Shown here: positions 13,709-25,271 of the stretch, one piece after another
How positions within the stretch are numbered: position 1 is the first letter of the stretch
Layout of the letters: the number at the start of each line of letters is the position of its first letter
From: Apostichopus parvimensis
Lineage: Eukaryota; Echinodermata; Holothuroidea; Aspidochirotida; Stichopodidae
Direction: 5' to 3'
NCBI GenBank assembly: GCA_000934455.1
Contig: KN888322.1
Coordinates: 7,522 to 71,521 of the forward strand
DNA length: 64,000 nucleotides
Notes under the pieces: model-generated
Database searches by the model: none
What the model saw: only the letters and a program-made list of their open reading frames with translations
Told to the model about the DNA's origin: nothing
Position numbers and translations under genes: made by a program

Positions 13709-14666
13709 CTAAACGAAAAGAGAGCAATTAAACAGGTTACGGAAGATCGTATTCCTAGTTAATTAAGACAGTTTCTAAGTCAAGAGGGGCAGAGTGAAGA
13801 AGATATTGTAAACCTCATATAAACTTTAAGCTACTTGATATCCCTCAGAATATCCACAGTAAAAACTATTTTACCCAATCGGCAGGCCACAAAACTTAAG
13901 GATGTACCAGTTGTTTCATGGTCAAACAAAAGATCAGAAGTTCTACATGTGTTTGTCAATCTGTTACGTTGAAATACATTCTATCCCAAAAAGGCCCTAG
14001 GTCTTTACAGATAAAACTGCTCAAAGTGTACATATATATTTCATACTTTACCATGCGATACGATCGTGCGGGCCGCGTGAATTGAGATTTGAAAACCTTC
14101 TCTCAGATGGCAAAAATTTGCCACAGGGACGAATGCTGCCTGCGGGCTGCACTTTGCATACTTGTGCTTTGGTCCATTACAAAACCTTTTTCAATTGCAT
14201 GAGGAATCTATCACCATTCACATTCCATAATGCACAACTCCGCATACAGATATACAGCTTCCACACACCCAGTTGTCTTGGTACCATTACCATGCCTGAT
14301 ATAAAGTCATGCAAATTCATGCACAGTCACTGTATGCCTCCAACAGCAAATGATTCATAGGATTGTGAATACATGACTCCCAAGGTAAACATTATCAGAC
14401 CTGTGTTATTACATAAAACAAACTGCTATGCAACATAGCCCAATTGTAACACAAATCCAAGATTTACAACACTTTTTTTGTACAGAGATCTACATTATTA
14501 TCAATGCTTTAGGAGAAGCAAAAACATAGACCTCAGAAGGCTACCGAACATTTTCAAAAAATTAAATATTTGAAACGAAACCACCTTTAAATCCTTTCAA
14601 AGCCTAGCAAAATGAAGAGAGATATTAATTAAAAAATATCACAACGCAAGTGATGGACGGACTCAC
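13709..14666 (-). other. intron
   Basis: The intron is about 0.96 kb. A CpG-containing patch at 14050-14160 with GCGGGCCGC and GCGGGCTGC resembles worn hAT element ends, but no terminal pair or target duplication could be placed. Nothing else was seen. Confidence 0.6.
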
Positions 14667-14697
14667 CATCAGGACTGTGTGGACCAGCTTGGTTAAT
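14667..14697 (-). CDS. MAGI: MAGI micro-exon (31 bases)
   Basis: The exon encodes INQAGPHSPD plus one base of the next codon (phase 0 to 1). The acceptor is GAACAG and the donor GATG|GTGAGT. It is supported by phase continuity with both neighbours rather than by similarity. Together with the 44-base exon upstream it makes 75 bases, so the pair can be skipped in frame. Confidence 0.7.
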
Positions 14698-15723
14698 CTG
14701 TTCAGAAAGAATTAAATATTTGTGAAAGGATTCTCTCATCTTGCGAAGAATGCAGCAATTTTTCTGAAGTCTATGCACTTCCGTATTACATAGTCTCATC
14801 TATATATATATGTCACATGAAACATTCCTTGTATAGACTGTGTACTCTTGCTGCATAGTGTGATATCCACTTGAAGTGTTACATCAAGTGGACACTTTTA
14901 AAAGATGGGTTTTTTATGTGAAAAAATCACATACATGTATGAGTTTCTACAAGGACAAAACTTGAGTAACTTTTTTTTTTAGCCTGTCGTTTGTTTTTAA
15001 GCTATGGCATGGAATTAGACTTAAGCATATTTACTCCTATATGGGAAGTTAATCTCTTACAGTGCTCCATCCATATGTATAGTCAGGGTGGACATGTTGT
15101 ACTAGCAAGAAAGCAACACTGTACAGGTAGGGCCTGTTGTAGTGAGAGTATTGTAACTGTTCATATAACACATGCCCTAATGATTGTTTATGTTGTGGTA
15201 AACCTTAAGTGTATGGGCCACTGTATATACAATATCATGATATTGTTTTGCTGCAGAGCTGAAATAAAGTGAATACTATGATATGGGTAATTTCTTCCCC
15301 AAACAGTACAATTGAAAACTTTTACAACCAGTTCTAACCTAGTCTTGCATGAGGAAAACTAATGCTAAAGACAATAAAAAGCCGATTTTATGAGACTCTG
15401 GTGCCCGGCAACAATGGAGAAAAATAACAAAGAAATGTGTCCTATACTTAAGGAGTTCCACAGTTGATTAAATCTCCTCCAAATCATGAAATATCCATGA
15501 AAGAAGTTACAATATCTTTGGCAAATTTTCCGCCGACTAGACATTGACACTAAGCAATGTCAATGGATAGAACTGACAAATTGTAAACATCTACAAATGG
15601 TTTCATTTCAGTAGTAGTCAGGGTGTTTATTCTCAGATGAACTAAGTTAACCCCCCCTCTCTCGCCCCCTACTCCATAGATTCGAAACGACTTATTCCAA
15701 CCAACTCTGCTTCTGAAGCTCAC

Positions 15724-15837
15724 CAGCGAGTCTCCCTCAACCTCCTCCTCCTCTGTGATGTTGTTATTTGGTTCTGGTAGGAAAGTGTACAGGATCGAGC
15801 GACCGAATCTTGGATCATCGAAACTATCTTCAGTCAT
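15724..15837 (-). CDS. candidate alternative first exon
   Basis: An ATG with A at -3 opens 38 codons: MTEDSFDDPRFGRSILY, then PEPNNN and a Glu-rich EEEEVEGDSL, ending at donor CTG|GTGAGC in phase 0. The next MAGI exon (14697) begins in phase 0, so a transcript starting here would encode a short isoform with the linker, PDZ3, PDZ4 and onward. Without splicing the frame continues to a stop near 15550. The acidic composition is more protein-like than the surrounding intron. No family match, and no transcript evidence can be seen. Confidence 0.35.
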
Positions 15838-16403
15838 TCTTCTTCACAATTCTACAAGTTACATTCCTTAAGGGAAAGTAACCTGAATCACACATTTCTT
15901 AGCTCACAGCATTTCTTTTGCGCATCTTCAATCCTTTTTTTCCCTCCCCCTTCTTCCTACCAAAACAAATCTTTCAGAAAAACAATTTGTTGTACTTAGC
16001 ATTTCTCTTTTGCAATTTTGCTGATCTTCTTCGGTAGTCCACAAATCAAGTTTCCTTAAATTTACCAACGCTGTATTTAGAATTCCTTCACATTTCAATC
16101 GAAGACATCCCACTGATCATAGGTAAAAATAAGACTCGTAATTAAGACTCTTAATAGAAAACTTGTCCGAGTATAATTGATCTAGGCAATCCAAAACAAA
16201 TCTTTCCTTCGTCAGCAGATCCTCAAAGCAGAGTAAAAGTAAACCTGATTTACATTACCCGATACCGATACCGATTAACTACCCATTGAACACTCACTGA
16301 CGTGACAAGGGTCCTATTTACACTGACAGTATACCTTTGGACTTCTTGTAGTTCATGGGCTATTTCTACCTGATCAAATTGATATTCTACTCACCATTCT
16401 TAC

Positions 16404-16441
16404 ATCGTCTGGACCTATGGGAAGCTGGTGGCAGTCCCAGA
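16404..16441 (-). CDS. candidate 38-base alternative exon
   Basis: A T-rich acceptor (GTGTTTGTGTTTACGCAG) and a GAT|GTAAGA donor bracket 38 bases that read V-WDCHQLPIGPDD when spliced from the PDZ2 exon. Its length and the neighbouring 44-base exon's length are both 2 modulo 3, so it could replace that exon in frame, as a mutually exclusive pair, but not accompany it. The plus strand of the same segment also has an open frame with a GTAAGC donor, so the strand is not settled. Confidence 0.3.
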
Positions 16442-16884
16442 CTGCGTAAACACAAACACTACGGTAAGCCTATTGGCATTCAAAAAGCACACACACACCG
16501 TCAATCACTGCGACTTGCATATTTGAATAACGAGATAACATAAAATCAACTTCCACAAAGATATAAGTGGACAATGTCATTGCTAATGGTTTTTTAACTT
16601 AACCCTTCTTGGGGTTTTTTTCAGGTTTTTTTTTTCTTTTTCCCCTTCTTTGTAACATATTTCACCTGCCAACTCATCATGCTATATATGCAAGCGATGC
16701 CAGGAATCACAAGAATGGAACACTTGAGTGATTTCAAAGAATGCATTTGTCGCACCTCACATGGGGTGATTCAAAGTGACTTGTGTGCAGAACAATGCAA
16801 TTTTTTTTCATGAAATACTTAAAGAAATAAACACAATACACACTAGACCAGACAAGCACCTCTATGTACCACTTTTGTGTGACC

Positions 16885-16907
16885 AGGTCATGACCAGGTC
16901 ATGACCT
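16885..16907. promoter_or_regulatory. tandem palindromic AGGTCA half-sites
   Basis: AGGTCATGACC is repeated twice, the second copy being the perfect palindrome AGGTCATGACCT. This is the spacing-zero inverted repeat bound by thyroid/retinoid-type nuclear receptors. Occurrence by chance is possible, and function is inference. Confidence 0.35.
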
Positions 16908-17167
16908 TTCTTTCTCCACTAAAGTCAGAAAACCAAAAAAACATTCAAGAGAACTCATCCTACAGTTCTTCATGCTAGCAGCATTGTGAATTGTCCGTCT
17001 ATTGGCAAAACAGTGCGTTCCACTTTAAATATATAGTTTAAGCTGTTAAAACCAAGTGTAAATGTTAAGGACACACCTATATATATCACTTGTACTGGTG
17101 AACCAAAATAAACAAGTTAAGAATGTTGATAAGAGATCAGAGTCCAACCACTGAGTAATTTACTTAC

Positions 17168-17211
17168 CCTTTGCGGTGATCTCGGGTTTGGTTTAGAGGA
17201 CCTCATGTAAC
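17168..17211 (-). CDS. MAGI: MAGI exon (44 bases) after PDZ2
   Basis: The exon encodes the basic linker GYMRSSKPNPRSPQR immediately after PDZ2 (phase 1 to 0). The acceptor is CTTATAG and the donor AAAGG|GTAAGT. The phase fits the PDZ2 exon upstream and the micro-exon downstream. Short and with no domain, it is likely subject to alternative inclusion. Confidence 0.75.
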
Positions 17212-20200
17212 CTATAAGAGAAGCGAAAGAAAATAATTTGATGAAATTCTTCAGATTTGCTATATAACCAATACAAACAAGTCTGACTTTTATTGTTCAT
17301 TAAAGGTTGTTGGACTGGCAATAACTGAAAAGAAAATTGCTCCTTGGAAGCTGGAAATCACACACCAACTTCTTCATATTATGCCTTTACAGACATATTT
17401 TCAAAGATCTATGCATATATTATTTTATACTGTCAAAAAAGTTGTTATGTACAGTTTGCAGTCTGATCAACAGTGAACTCAGTAAACTCACTAACAATTG
17501 CACTATTGAACGGTTTATTGCCTACGCTTGTGAAAAGAAAAGGGTCCTCTTTCCTTCGTGGATGGGTACCAGCTCCTTAAAGAATAACACTTTACATTGG
17601 TAAATCAGCCATCTGGCTTAATATTTCTATAAAGCAATTTACAACATTTTTGCTCTTAAAATGCTACTTGAATTTACAATGTTGTTTAATACCTCTTCTT
17701 GACTTCTTTTTACCCTTCCTCGATTTAGATTCCATGTCTTATTTAAAATTCCGACGACGACGACAAGTAGAAGAGTCGAACTCAGACTGAATACATGCAA
17801 TGGATCTCATACAACTCACTGACGCCCATTAAAATATATGCCCATAATAATGAACTGAAATGCAAGCAGTTTAACAGCCAACCTGCCTATAAACAACTAT
17901 TCCACTTTCTTTTTTAACTACCAGGTATAACCAAGGGGGCCAAGGGATACCTGTAGGGTTCAAATGTTGCCAGGGTAACAATGGGTTTGGGTAACCTTAA
18001 CCATTTGACAATTTCCTCTACTCAATAAAGAAACTCCTTGCTTTTACTTGAAAAGTCTTTCCTGACTGTGTGACACTTCTCACCAGACAGTGTTTATCTT
18101 GATGGAAAAAGCTAATCAATCACAAAGAATATGCAGACGTTAATAGGTGAGATTTTGGACTTATATTACTTCGAAGATGAAAAAAAAAAAGAAGAGAGAT
18201 AGAAATACCACATAAGGACACTACAGGATTGATAGTAAATGGGGTTTCCAAGCAGAGTAGGAAAATAAAAGAGATTTATCATGGATAAAATTATTAGAAA
18301 CATTTAGGAAACCATGGTAGTTTCTAACCCCCACCCCCCCCCCCTTCCCATCATCCTCCTAGACTCATGAGTTGATGTTTTTTAATTTAAACCCAATGTA
18401 CCTATTTCTGACTAACCAACACCCACAGCTTTCCAACACCCATTTGGCAATCGTTGGACGATTTCTACATACTGTGCATTTACGACAGGATGAGAGAGGG
18501 CAGCAGAGTTGCACTACCATATTGGAAATATCGTCTCAACTGACTGAGCTTTCAACTGATAATTATGCTGTGTAGTGACTTGTAGTGGGTTGCAACAGAG
18601 TAAACTATATGAAGATTACTAAGATCCTCATTACAATTAAAAAGGTTAAAGAATGCAGGTCATTGTAGCTGTGGGAGTCTTTAGCAACAAACTACAAGAC
18701 CTACTGTACTAATGGAATTACTTTGACTATATATACTTTTTAATACATGTATGAATAAATATTTTATTTATTTATTTTTAAATGGAATAAAACTTGGCTA
18801 ATCATATTAATGACCCACATTTAAAGAGTTTGAATGATTTAATTAAACTTATCAAAATTAATGAATTTATTCATAATTAACCTATATTACGTATACATGC
18901 AGATTTATGTTCAATCACTTGCCACAGTAACCCCAAGAATGGTCAACTTGAGGTTGTGCATTCTTCACTTGGTTTATCCAATTGAATTTCAGCATTTCAT
19001 TCCTCCACGACAAAAACGAACTCAAAATATTGAACGCGTAATCCACCGATAGAAGTAAAATATTTCTTTATCTATTTATATACACCAGCATCGACTTCCC
19101 AATCCAGAAGACTTCATTTGGTCTGCTCGTTTTATGCAGCAAGATGTTCAGTCTAATTGGTAATCTACACTTAGAACTCAACAATATCATTCCGGTTTAC
19201 CAACTCAGACTCTTAACTAAATTTGTCAGCCATAACCATACACATAATACTTGTCTGCATTGAGAGTATGCGTGGATTCCATGCAGCATCTATGGTTCCA
19301 ACTCAAAATCTTTCTCTGAATAGACATCAAAGTTCACAAACTCTTCCTCTCCAAATTACAATTTGATGAAATAAATGATTCCCGTCGCATATTTCCATCA
19401 GGGATTCAGGGAAGACTTTATCCGGTATCGAATCGCTAATACAATGTAGACAAAATGGTCAAGTTGCTCCACAATGTGTAAGATGTATAGCAGTTTTTTG
19501 TACATAGGAACTATAGTATTCAATGAGAAAAAAACTTCAGAGTCCCTCGAAAATGCTACACAAAATTTGAGCACTGACTTATTCCATGTCCATGTTATCC
19601 ATGATGTAAACATATCAAGCTTCACAATAACTTTAATATCGTTGTATGTGCTAAACCTTACTGATTATTGCCATAGAAAAAAGCACATTCAGTAAGATTC
19701 ATGGATTTATACAGCTTCTGTCCAAAATCACTAATAATGGTATTTACTATACCCTCCCCTGTTACTGCTCAAAGCTGATCCTGTGAATGAGGCTTGTTCA
19801 ACTTTCAGCGTGTTAGCTATGACTACCCTATCCTCCGAAGGGAATCATTTACCACCACCTGCAGAGGAACCATGTCATTGTGTGGGTGATATATTAGACC
19901 CCTCTTGATGGCCGTTAGCAGGTTCCTTACAACCTCTATGACCTTTACTCAGTTGGTGACCTCCATGGAATAATATTGAAAATGAAGCTTGGGATTTTGC
20001 ACCATTCATTCTGGTTTCACTGTTCACTGGAGGGTAAGCATTAACATGGATCTTTTAGTTTCTATGAGCAAACTACTTGAACATTTTAGAGGTAATCTTA
20101 CAGATTGTAACCTCACATTGATAAACACTCCTATCACTGCAGGGACATAGAGTGAACACTAAGTGCATAACATCAAATGCCTTATTATTTAGACTGACAG

Positions 20201-20559
20201 GGTGAACCATTTTAAAATCAAGTTTATTGGTGAATGGTGGGTGTAAATTTGATGCATCCCCAACACTCTGATAATTCAACAGCCAAGCAGTAGACTGACA
20301 GCTTTTGTTTTGTATCTTTGTCTCTTTAGTCTTGCTAATTGAATATACTGAAACCTTAATACCAGTTAATTGAATTCATACAACAACTTACTTCCAGATC
20401 AGTTCTTTTTGCTTTGGGGGGGGGTCATGGGGGGGGGGGGGGATTTTCCCAAATTTGGAATAAAAACACACAAAGATTTTGTACTTGAGCATCTATGACA
20501 TCACACTTGTTAGTTTACTTCAAAGGTACTTCCAAGTACCGTGATTGATAATATTGTCA

Positions 20560-20745
20560 ATTTTGTTTTGTACATTTTGTTTTTCTTTCTTACTTTGTTC
20601 TGTTATTTTCTTTCTTTTTCTTTAGGGTTACTAGCTTTGATAAAAATTGTATGTTTTTTCTAGTATCCTTTATATACCATTACTGCACTGTTTTTGTATG
20701 TCTATGTATATGCGAAATATATTAACTGAACTGAACTTCTTCGCT
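20560..20745 (+). mobile_element. possible LINE 3' tail
   Basis: A T-rich stretch ends in GTATATGCGAAATATATT followed by AACTGAACTGAAC repeats. This resembles the end of CR1/L2-type elements with a short tandem tail. No coding part was seen. Confidence 0.25.
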
Positions 20746-21150
20746 GCAAAACATATAATCTTGAAATGAACGTATCTCCAACACGGCATAAAGGAACTGA
20801 ATGCACTGGGGGTACCCTATAAGTCAAACATAAATTTACCTCTGAACTACAACTTAGAAAGGAGACTATGACTAATTGCCTTAAAGGATGATCTTAGGGA
20901 TCATATCAAAATTAATATGCGAGAGATCACTAAAAAGGAAAATTTTCTGAACAATGAAGGTTATAATCCAAAGTGGCTTACCTAACATTTCACCCAAAAA
21001 TGTTAGTTGATATGTTTTTTTCTATATGACCAAATTTAAGTAGTAAACTGCTTTCTTTCTTAATGTGATAGGAAGAGCATAACTTTTGTGTATATTCCTG
21101 CATGAGTCATTAAACGGCCGTTAACAATAGCACCATACACACCACACAAT

Positions 21151-21542
21151 CAGTGGCGGAGCTAGGGGTATTGGTCAGAGGGGGCGAGAATGGTCTGTAG
21201 GGGCGCTTTCGACACTATCTAAGCGGAGCGCCACCACAGGTTGGCGCGGAGCGTACATAAATTTTTTGAGTAAAGATACTCCCTAGATAGCAGGAAATGA
21301 CCTTTTCCGGGCCTTGCTAAAATGCAGATAAACGAAGAATAAATAGGTGTCATCGCCATTTTGTCAGAAAATTACACCAACAAAATGTGACAAATGTCAA
21401 TAGGTAGATGAGAGCGCAATAACAAAGTCAATAATCGCGAATAAGTAAAAAGTAGTAAAAAGCTGAGAAGGGCGCCAGCAGTCCATTTGAGTCCGTCAGG
21501 GGGGCATCCGCCCCCCCTGACTGTATGGACGCTCCACCACTG
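21151..21542. mobile_element. hAT-like MITE (392 bp) with 8-bp target duplication
   Basis: Terminal inverted repeats CAGTGGCGGAGC and CAGTGGTGGAGC (11 of 12 matching) are flanked on both sides by the identical octamer CACACAAT (21143-21150 and 21543-21550). The CAG..CTG ends and 8-bp target duplication identify a hAT-superfamily non-autonomous element. It has no transposase and is more CpG-rich than its surroundings. The perfect target duplication suggests a fairly young insertion. Confidence 0.92.
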
Positions 21543-22399
21543 CACACAATCCACAGCACACAATCATAGTCCTTAACAACTCTGGAGAACTTGATTCATT
21601 AAAATCAAAAAAGAATTGTCACATTACAAATAATGACACAAAGTGATGGCTAGAATACCACTTGACTTCATATTCCTGAATGCCACAAAATGATGGAATT
21701 ATCACCAAAAGATCGGTGACTAGAATCACGATTCATAATTCATCCAACACTGCACAAGAATAAACATTTCTGTAGATTGCACAGGGGCAGATGGAAGATG
21801 ACACTAAATTTTACAAGCTTGCTATAACTCTGCTGATATGAGCAAGGAAATGTTTCCCAATGCACCATTAACACAGCAAGTTTAGGGTGGAGGGGGTGGG
21901 GGCAGGAGAGGTGGTGGCAAAAATCATGCTGCTATCTTCTCATTTTGAGGAAAATGCAAATAATTGATAAACTATCCATCTGACATATATAGTTTATTCA
22001 TGATTTTATGCTAGAATATTACTAGAATATTACAAAATTACTAAATTTAATTAAAATTATTATTACTATTATTACATAGTATAAATTTATGTAGATAGGC
22101 CGACAGTTGTTTGATGTACATTCTGAGACCATATTCAACTATATTTACAATTCCAATGTTGGTGGCTCAGTTCTCTCCTATTTATAAACCAATTAAAAGT
22201 CATCTGATTGATGCCCTCACCTTACTGCAAAATACTGACAACTTCCACATGTGGCGATAGGATCCTGGTACTAATACTTCCTTTTATGGAGATGGAATTG
22301 AAAATAGTTTAATCAATTTTCAAAATAAAGCCAGCTTGTGGTAATTACAAAGGGAAATTCACTGCATATTTAATAAGCAGTATGATATATGTTGCACAC

Positions 22400-22741
22400 C
22401 AGTGTTGTAGCTGTGCCGGTCAGCGCAAGTCGGACTTGGCCAGCACTAACGTTTGCCGTCCGATACTCCAAGTAAAAAGTTCTAATACCGACCGGCACTC
22501 GCGCTTCTGATCGACCAGTACAAAATTCAGTAAATAGTGTCACGAAATAATGGTCTGAAGTAGTGGAATGTGTATGCCTCAAATTATGGCCATATAAGTC
22601 ACCGTTTTGCATCTGAGCACTGTGCATAAGGGGAGAAGGACACCCCTCCCCTTATACCCCTCTCCCACGACGCAGAATTTGCAGACAACCGCCACTCCAG
22701 AAAATTCAACCGCAATCTGCAAAATCCTAGCTACAACCCTG
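22400..22741. mobile_element. hAT-like MITE (342 bp), second family
   Basis: Ends CAGTGTTGTAGC and CAGGGTTGTAGC form terminal inverted repeats, flanked by TTGCACAC (22392-22399) and TTACACAC (22742-22749), which match at 7 of 8. It is non-coding. Its internal sequence differs from the element at 21151, so it is a different MITE family of the same superfamily. Confidence 0.85.
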
Positions 22742-23599
22742 TTACACACCATAGCCCTTAAGGTTGTTACAATGCTATCAAGTTGCACAGTTACATTGTA
22801 AGTAATAATGGTCAACTGGAAACTGACTGGGGCATTATCAACAAAACTACAAGGGAGCAGAGAGCTGTTTGGTGATTCAAACCAACTATTTTAACCCTGA
22901 GGTCACTGTTTTTGAATCCCGTACTTGGTAAACCAAAAATTATTCTTTTCTTTTCTAAGTTTACATTGAAATTGCACAGAGCCAAACCCAATTGAACCTA
23001 ATAACACTTTCATCTGCTATAGCATCCTCAACAAATCTGAACATAATTAAAAAAATGTTAACGGACGAGACTAAAATCATGATACGAACCGTGGGTTCCT
23101 TCTATGGAAATAAACTCAAATTACTCAATCAGGGCTATTATCTTTGAAATAAAGCAAGTTAGTGATCGATTCTGTCCCAGGAAAAATCAACTGCAAATTT
23201 GATTAGTATCCCTGCAAATTATGATATTTAACAGGAGCAGTACGACTGTAGTACAACTAGATTATATTTAAAATTGCAGGCGCAAGTGTTACTGTACATT
23301 AACTCCATTTTCGGAGGGGGGGGGGGGAGGGGGGGCTTTCTGTCCTATGGTTTGGAAGATAATTTGTAGCATTGCACTCTCACTTAACTTTTTACATGCA
23401 TAGCTCCACAAATCTGTGAGCACTGACAATATACTTGGAAGCTATGTTCATTACGGTGCTCAACCAAGGCGTCAAAAATTTGACGTCGTCAATAATGTCT
23501 GACGTATTATTTGCACTTGGAATATTAATAAGTTCGCTAGGCTGACTATCAATATTTACAAAATAAACCAACATTTACTGTTCTTATGGGTCTGATTTA

Positions 23600-23893
23600 T
23601 AATAATAATAATAATAATAATCAGCAGTTATTTTTACGACGCTTAAGCGACCACAAATGTGGGAGAAACCCGCAAGGGCTTATGGATTACAACTTACACG
23701 TCGGGTGGCTTCCAATTCAACATTTTAACTCAAATTTGGAATCTTTTCAATTTAGAAAGTCATTTCAGATGGGAAAACCGTAGATTGCTCTTGGATGAAA
23801 AACCCACCTTACTATGACCCGGCCGGGAATCGAACCCCGAACCTCCCGATTGCTAAGCCTCACCGCCTTTATCCACTCCGCCACAGCACCGGT
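23600..23893 (-). mobile_element. tRNA-derived SINE with (ATT)n tail
   Basis: Read on the minus strand, the head has an A box (TGGCGGAGTGGATAAAGGC) and a B box (GGTTCGATTCCC) at tRNA spacing, followed by a ~200-base unrelated body. It ends in an (ATT)n/(AAT)n microsatellite at 23600-23621. The extra tRNA-unrelated body and simple-repeat tail exclude a functional tRNA gene. No clear target duplication. Confidence 0.8.
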
Positions 23894-24099
23894 CAAAAAA
23901 TAAACTATTGTTGAAACATGCCGTTATAAAACGGACACAGTACAACTGTGTGTGTTCTGTTGGAGTCACAGTTGGAGCTCAGAGGGGTATGTCTGATACA
24001 TTAAAAGAATCTTCTTCATTTGAAATCATGAGAGAATGTCTATGATTCTTACAACGATGGAGATAATGACATTTCCAGTGAACAAGTCAGACCACAACT

Positions 24100-24300
24100 T
24101 TCTTATCTTTTGTATTTTTAAGGTTATAAGGACCCTTTTGGAAATAAGCTTTTAGCTTAAAGGGTTATCCTTGGCATGTTATTTTATTTTTGATGCATTT
24201 AAGTATATTCCCATCTTGTATTTTAAATGTTTCTCTATATGTGCAATTTTTTGTATGTAGATGAAGAATGATAATTTGCTGAATAAAATAAAATAAAATC
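24100..24300 (+). mobile_element. LINE-like 3' end with AATAAAAT tail
   Basis: AAGGACCCTTTTGG and AAAGGGTTATCCTT surround a small AAGCTTTTAGCTT hairpin. An AT-rich stretch follows and ends in (AATAAA)n. This hairpin-plus-tail arrangement is characteristic of CR1/L2-type LINE 3' ends. The element is severely 5'-truncated. Confidence 0.45.
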
Positions 24301-24639
24301 AACTTGTATCAGAGAGTTAAAACAACAATCCACTTCTTATACTCTTGTTTACATTAACCAACTCCTGGACAACAGTTTAGGTGGCAAAGGGAAGGTCACC
24401 TTTTGACTTTTAGCAGTGAGTCTTGTGGCTAATAATGAAAACACAGGTGGAAAATGTCTACATATATGTTACAAGTAACGAAGCAAAGGAAGTATAAAAC
24501 ACAAACAATGAGTCATCAGACATCAATGTGTACAAAGGCATGAAATGTTTAGAAACCAATGAGGGAATGCAGATAGAGGGGGGAAGAGTTAATGAAATCT
24601 GAAAGCTTGATTATGTTATCAATCACAAACAATAATCAT

Positions 24640-24935
24640 AATTTAATCATAATAAATAACATATACATAGCGCCTGATACAAAAGTTTCTAAGTGCTGAA
24701 CAATGGGAAATAGAAACATAGGAAACAAACACTACGATGAGAAAAAACAAGCGTTTTAAGCCGTCGTTTGACAATTTCAAGTGTGGGGGAATCACGCACA
24801 CGGATCGGGAGTTCATTCCTAAGGGCAGGTGCAGCAACAGAAAATACACCATCGCCAAAGCGATTATTAGTTTGAGGACCAGGGGCAAACTGCAGGTGTA
24901 ATATGGGAGGAAGAGCAAAGCGTTACAAGGATGGT
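24640..24935 (-). mobile_element. LINE fragment, C-terminal end of reverse-transcriptase ORF
   Basis: The minus strand encodes RFGDGVFSVAAPALRNELP, then IRVRDSPTLEIVKRRLKTLVF. This is the well-known C-terminal signature of CR1/Jockey-type LINE ORF2 proteins (FGDRAFSVAAPxLWNSLP..). Everything upstream is missing, as usual for 5'-truncated LINE copies. The 3' side runs into a GGCGCTATGTATATG...TTATT tail. Confidence 0.8.
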
Positions 24936-25105
24936 TCGTTGCATTTATAGTGAAAAGATCGGTGATATAAATAACCATATAGTCCTGGCGGCCTAAACCA
25001 TCTTTCTAAACTAACCGGTAGTCTACATTCACATTACCACAATGAAACCTGTACGTATAATCCATGAATCAGACTAAAAATAAAGTAAGGAAACGGGACG
25101 CTTAC

Positions 25106-25271
25106 CTCCTCTTTGTACCACAATCCTGGCTTTTGATCCTTGTGGACATTCCTTGAGCTTCTTGACGACCTCCGTGTGAGCTAGGCTCTGAATATTGTCA
25201 TTGTTTATCTCAACCAAGATGTCTCCCTTTTGCAAGTCTTTACATCTTTCTGGGGCCAAAATTTGCTTGAT
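25106..25271 (-). CDS. MAGI: MAGI exon: PDZ2, second half
   Basis: This 166-base exon (phase 0 to 1) reads IKQILAPERCKDLQKGDILV, EINNDNIQSL and the AHTEVVKKLKECPQGS helix, ending ARIVVQRGG. It matches the family pattern GDLIVEIN..NVQNLSHTEVV..LKDCP.GSE. His of AHTEVV marks class I specificity. The acceptor is TTACAG and the donor GGAG|GTAAGC. Confidence 0.97.

Larger units (their letters stand above)
14698..17167 (-). other. intron
   Basis: The 2.5-kb intron holds two exon-like candidates, 15724-15837 and 16404-16441, and a palindromic AGGTCA element pair at 16885-16907. The rest is AT-rich with nothing recognised. Confidence 0.7.
17212..25105 (-). other. transposon-rich intron after PDZ2
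   Basis: The 7.9-kb intron holds two hAT-like MITEs with target duplications, a tRNA-derived SINE, a LINE open-frame fragment and LINE-like tails, all between 20.5 and 25.0 kb. Poly(C)/poly(G) runs lie near 18331, 20415 and 23317. The part 17.2-20.4 kb shows only chance open frames and AT-rich sequence. Confidence 0.85.

Noticed and set aside
14050-14190. hAT element remnant suggested by GCGGGCCGC and GCGGGCTGC
   Set aside because: No inverted terminal pair or target duplication could be placed.
23820-23893. Possible tRNA gene
   Set aside because: A and B boxes are present but the sequence is attached to a ~200-base body and a microsatellite tail, so it is a SINE head.
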